Assembly (NCBI GenBank): GCA_000827265.1
Contig: KN834790.1
Location: 1 to 45,820 of the forward strand
Source of the DNA: Collybiopsis luxurians FD-317 M1
Lineage: Eukaryota; Basidiomycota; Agaricomycetes; Agaricales; Omphalotaceae
Length of the DNA stretch: 45,820 nt
Direction of reading: 5' to 3'
Shown here: one piece after another, positions 42,903 through 45,820 of the stretch
Position numbering within the stretch: position 1 is the stretch's first letter
How the letters are laid out: the number at the start of each line of letters is the position of its first letter
The notes under the pieces: model-generated
Seen by the model: only the letters and a program-made list of their open reading frames with translations
What the model was told of the DNA's origin: nothing
Database searches by the model: none
Made by a program: the position numbers and the translations under genes

Positions 42903-44273
42903 CAGCCCTACCTCCTCTCTATATCCCTTCATCCAGTCCCCATACCCAAAATTTTCCTTCCACAGACTCATTTTCCAATATTGCATAATTTTTGCATTAC
43001 AGCTTACAATTATATGGAATTGAACATACAGAGAGCTACAATGAGCCTAAGTCTAACCTGGAGTACCTATGGAGTACTTGGTATAACTACTGCAGACAGT
43101 TGGCATGGTGCAGTACCACTTATTATTGAGTGGCCAAGTACTAGTCTAACTTATTGGTCAGCTGCCAGAACTCACCCCTAGCATGTCAACACTAGCAGAC
43201 TCATTCAGTTTCCTTTCAGGTGTTCCATTGAGCCTGTACAACTCTGATGACTCTATCCAGGGATATTCAACAGCAATGGCTTGAGGTGTTACAGATGAAG
43301 TATCTGTATACTGGCAATTTGTATCCAGGGTCACTGAACAAGTCAGATGATAACTGGACATTTGCATCTGTTCTAGGTTTGTTGGACTTAGAAGTGGTGC
43401 CTAATCTGTCCAAACAGAGTAATGACAGCTTTGCCTTTTCCATTAGAGGAACTTAGAAAGTGGCTACCAGTTGGAACAATATTATATTAGATGAAGAAGA
43501 TCAACAACTAAGTTGTATGACTAGGAAAGATACACAGAAGCAGAAGATGAGTTGGCTGCCAGATATTCTGGAACATGGAGTAGTACCCTTTACCCATTGC
43601 TTCCATCTGCTCCCATGGATAAACCATCACCTTAATGGTTTAGGAGTTCTGGAGTCAGCAGTGATCAGGATGAAACTTGAAGTTGGTTGGTCAGCTTGGG
43701 GAAAATTACTTCAACAGGAGAAAGGACAACTCTTTTTCAGGGACTTTGTTGGGTTTTGGTTTTCAATTTCTAGGTTTGGGGATATATGCACTGGCATTTG
43801 TGCAAAGATGTGGGCAATCTGGTTGAACAGTTTTCAGAGATTGGACTTTATATAAGTAGTTGATGTAGCTACTGTGCAACTCAGCTTTTAGCACCCCTCA
43901 GTTGGACACTATCAATTGTATCCAAAGAGCACTGCAAATTGGTCAAAATTAACAGGTCAAGATCACTGAGAGAAGCCCTGGAATTGGGGCTGTCAGTATG
44001 TTCTGTAAGTGAATTAGTTGGTACAAATGCAAGGGATACTCCAAACAGTAGGCTTCTCTGTCATAATACATTATACATCTACTCACCTGTCAACTTCTTC
44101 CCGTGCTTTATCATGGCAACTTTCTGGTATGATGTCCTCACCTCTGTGATGACAATGAAATCACTCGTCTTCCTTCATGTTATTGACAACCTATACAATC
44201 CTAATAACCAGAACAGTCTCATCAATGCCTCTAACAACTCCATAGATGTGTTGTCAATGTTACTGGTTATGGG
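42903..44273. other. CpG-poor region with unassigned ORFs
   Basis: Open frames at 43460-43855 (131 codons, with SWLPDILEHGVVPFTHCFHLLPWI) and 43939-44358 (139 codons) show no domain I can name. Their composition is like the surrounding repeats, yet the 43460 frame has ordinary protein-like content. They may be decayed exons of the transcription-factor-like fragment that follows. Confidence 0.3.
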
Positions 44274-44741
44274 ATGCAAAAACTGCATCATCTGGGCCAT
44301 TGCTCAGATATCCTTGCTCTACATCTGGAACAGAGTCAAGAGAAGGAAGGGAGATTGAGAAGTCTCAAACTTAGTCAAAGGGCAAATAATATCAAGTTAC
44401 ATCTCACTCCACCCAATCCTCTCCTCAAGGCCAGGTCAGCAAAAGATGTTCCTCGGCTGCTAGCATCTGAAGCCTTCTGCACCTCTGCTATCATTTACCT
44501 CTGTACTGTTGTCCACAGCAACCATCCATTCTTGCCCAAAATTGTGGAAGCAGAAAATAAAGCCATTGGATCTTTGGAACAGATTATTGCTGCTCCTAAA
44601 GAGGCCAGACATGTTGCTGTGTGGAGTACTGTCTTCCCCTTTCTTTATCTGCGCTGTGCATTAATGTTGTTAAAATATTCAGGTGGAAATTTTGTATTGT
44701 TGAGCTCTATTTGGGCTCTGTGTAGTATTAAATTTTGTTAA
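44274..44741 (+). pseudogene. Fragment like the C-terminal domain of a fungal transcription factor
   Basis: The frame includes SEAFCTSAIIYLCTVVHSNHP, a stretch with EAENKAIGSLEQI, and AVWSTVFPFLYLRCALMLL. This helical pattern (A.IIYL..V, then VW..VFPF) resembles the end of the Fungal_trans_2 domain found behind Zn2Cys6 clusters. The usual C-terminal completion is missing, and a frame overlaps its start in another phase. It lies 10.7 kb downstream of the orphan zinc cluster at 33332, in the same orientation. Confidence 0.4.
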
Positions 44742-45687
44742 GAATAGACTTATGAGCTTGCCTTTGGGTATCAGTGGCAATGCAACACTCAAAACCTCCC
44801 AACATCACATGACCAATGTCACACTTCCAAATTGGGCTGTGAGGTAAAAATGTGCTATAAATAAAGACTATTTATTTTATTCTTGCAAAATTCTGTCCAA
44901 CAATTTATTCTAAATGATCCTAAGCATTCCTCAACCTAACATCTAAGCTTTTTACAAAGAACTGAATGATTAGTTCTCAAAATAAGGGTCACAAGAGCAA
45001 TAAAATAGGAACTAAATGCTCCATACTTCAAATTTTGTAGATTTACCAAGATAATATATCAGAGAATGCATTCAAGATAATCTCTTTCAAACAAAATTTT
45101 TGAAGAGGCCTTTCTCCCTTCAGTGTTTAAAAACATGATAAAATTGGGGTATAAGTGCCCATGATGGACCATTTGGTTGTTACATTTGCACATGTGACAT
45201 TGGAAGGCTTTGAGTGTTGCATATCTTAGCAGGCCCTAAGTGGAGATGAAGGTGAGAAGCAATAAGGTCTAAGGAGAAAATGGATGGAGAAGACAATGGA
45301 GCTCAGTCAAGTATTTTCTCTTCTTCAGTTTCATAACTGTCCGAGTTTGGTCGGAGTCATAGTCTCACATCGGTCTTACACAGTACATTCATGAAAATCC
45401 TATACATTATATCCACCCTTTCCAACCACAGACAATGGTATTATAATTATTTACTTGCTACAGTGCATGTAGGCACTTCCTTGTCAACCTCCGGAAATAG
45501 GAATAGAATTTTTGTAGAATTTTTTCCATTTTTTTCTGGGAAGAAACCCGTGAAAAGAATGCGATTCACGTTGAGACCGAATTTTTTCCCACGGTATTTC
45601 ACTTTTTCGGGCCCAGATTATCAAAAGTTTGGGCGCTCGTGACCCGCATTTCTACTCAGTTTACATCCAACTCGACAAAGTCAGCAA
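44742..45687. other. Intergenic, AT-rich then CpG-normal
   Basis: AT-rich, CpG-poor sequence to about 45330, without coding potential. CpG content returns to normal from about 45480. The last 60 bp form the leader of the ORF at 45688. Confidence 0.35.
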
Positions 45688-45820
45688 ATGGGCAGGTCAA
45701 ATAGAAAGAAAAGAGCCGCAATTGCACGGGAAGTCCGGAAGCGTGGTGAACAGCCAATTCAAAGACCAAAGACACCTCAGAAAGTCACTGTTGACCCAGA
45801 TTATGTCGCCTCATCAGACT
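45688..45820 (+). CDS. Start of an ORF running off the window
   Basis: ATG at 45688 opens 44 codons without a stop up to the window end. The start is strongly basic (MGRSNRKKRAAIAREVRKRG), then Pro/Lys/Thr-rich. A basic N-terminus of this kind occurs in nuclear proteins and in some fungal transposon ORFs; no family can be named from this piece. Confidence 0.45.
   Translation, partial: MGRSNRKKRAAIAREVRKRGEQPIQRPKTPQKVTVDPDYVASSD

Overview
The window looks like nuclear DNA of a mushroom-forming basidiomycete (Agaricomycetes). Genes are cut by many short introns of about 45-60 nt with GT..AG ends. The kinase, lectin-like and GRDQ-motif proteins are of kinds expanded in that group. Gene-bearing stretches with normal CpG content alternate with CpG-poor, TG/CA-rich stretches full of decayed transposons. 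No rRNA, CRISPR or prokaryotic operon structure is seen. Gene models were spliced by eye; each model called intact keeps one open frame across all its exons.

Layout. 0.3-1.8 kb: relic of a pogo-like DDE transposase. 3.1-7.2 kb: an intact secreted FAD oxidoreductase (gene A, 6 exons, 469 aa) facing an intact TAH18/NDOR1 diflavin reductase (10 exons, 588 aa). 8.3-8.9 kb: an orphan GRDQ-motif ORF resembling the N-terminus of fungal NLR-like proteins. 11.0-13.6 kb: a paralogue of gene A (gene B) with a late nonsense codon, followed by shreds of TAH18 and gene A. 15.8-17.6 kb: a broken lectin-like gene, a relic of the gene A promoter and a decayed TAH18 copy. 17.7-18.8 kb: an intact LCL3-type nuclease gene (7 exons, 278 aa). 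20.1-20.7 kb: an intact lectin-like gene. 22.3-24.6 kb: an arylsulfotransferase-like gene with a signal peptide and a GPI-type tail (14 exons, 556 aa). 26.4-27.4 kb: a LINE-type reverse transcriptase relic. 27.5-33.6 kb: a compact gene block with a small MGTRG-family protein, a MOV10/SDE3-like SF1 helicase (15 exons, 980 aa, including a 5-nt micro-exon), a single-exon integrase-zinc-finger protein (358 aa) and the 5' part of a Zn2Cys6 regulator. 33.65-45.6 kb: a repeat-rich, CpG-poor tract that opens with a protein kinase ORF in frame with the zinc cluster, then nested MITEs, a decayed Ty1/copia element (LTRs plus 5-bp target duplication), a second MITE copy and a fragment resembling the C-terminal domain of a fungal transcription factor. 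A new ORF starts at 45,688 and runs off the window.

How the parts relate. The clearest story is repeated duplication and decay of one two-gene unit, [FAD oxidoreductase + TAH18], between 3 and 17.6 kb. Only the first unit is intact. A TAH18 relic still sits head-to-head with LCL3. The second theme is the abrupt border at about 33.65 kb, where a Zn2Cys6 exon runs in frame into a kinase gene: either a new chimera or a transcription factor gene broken by a repeat tract.
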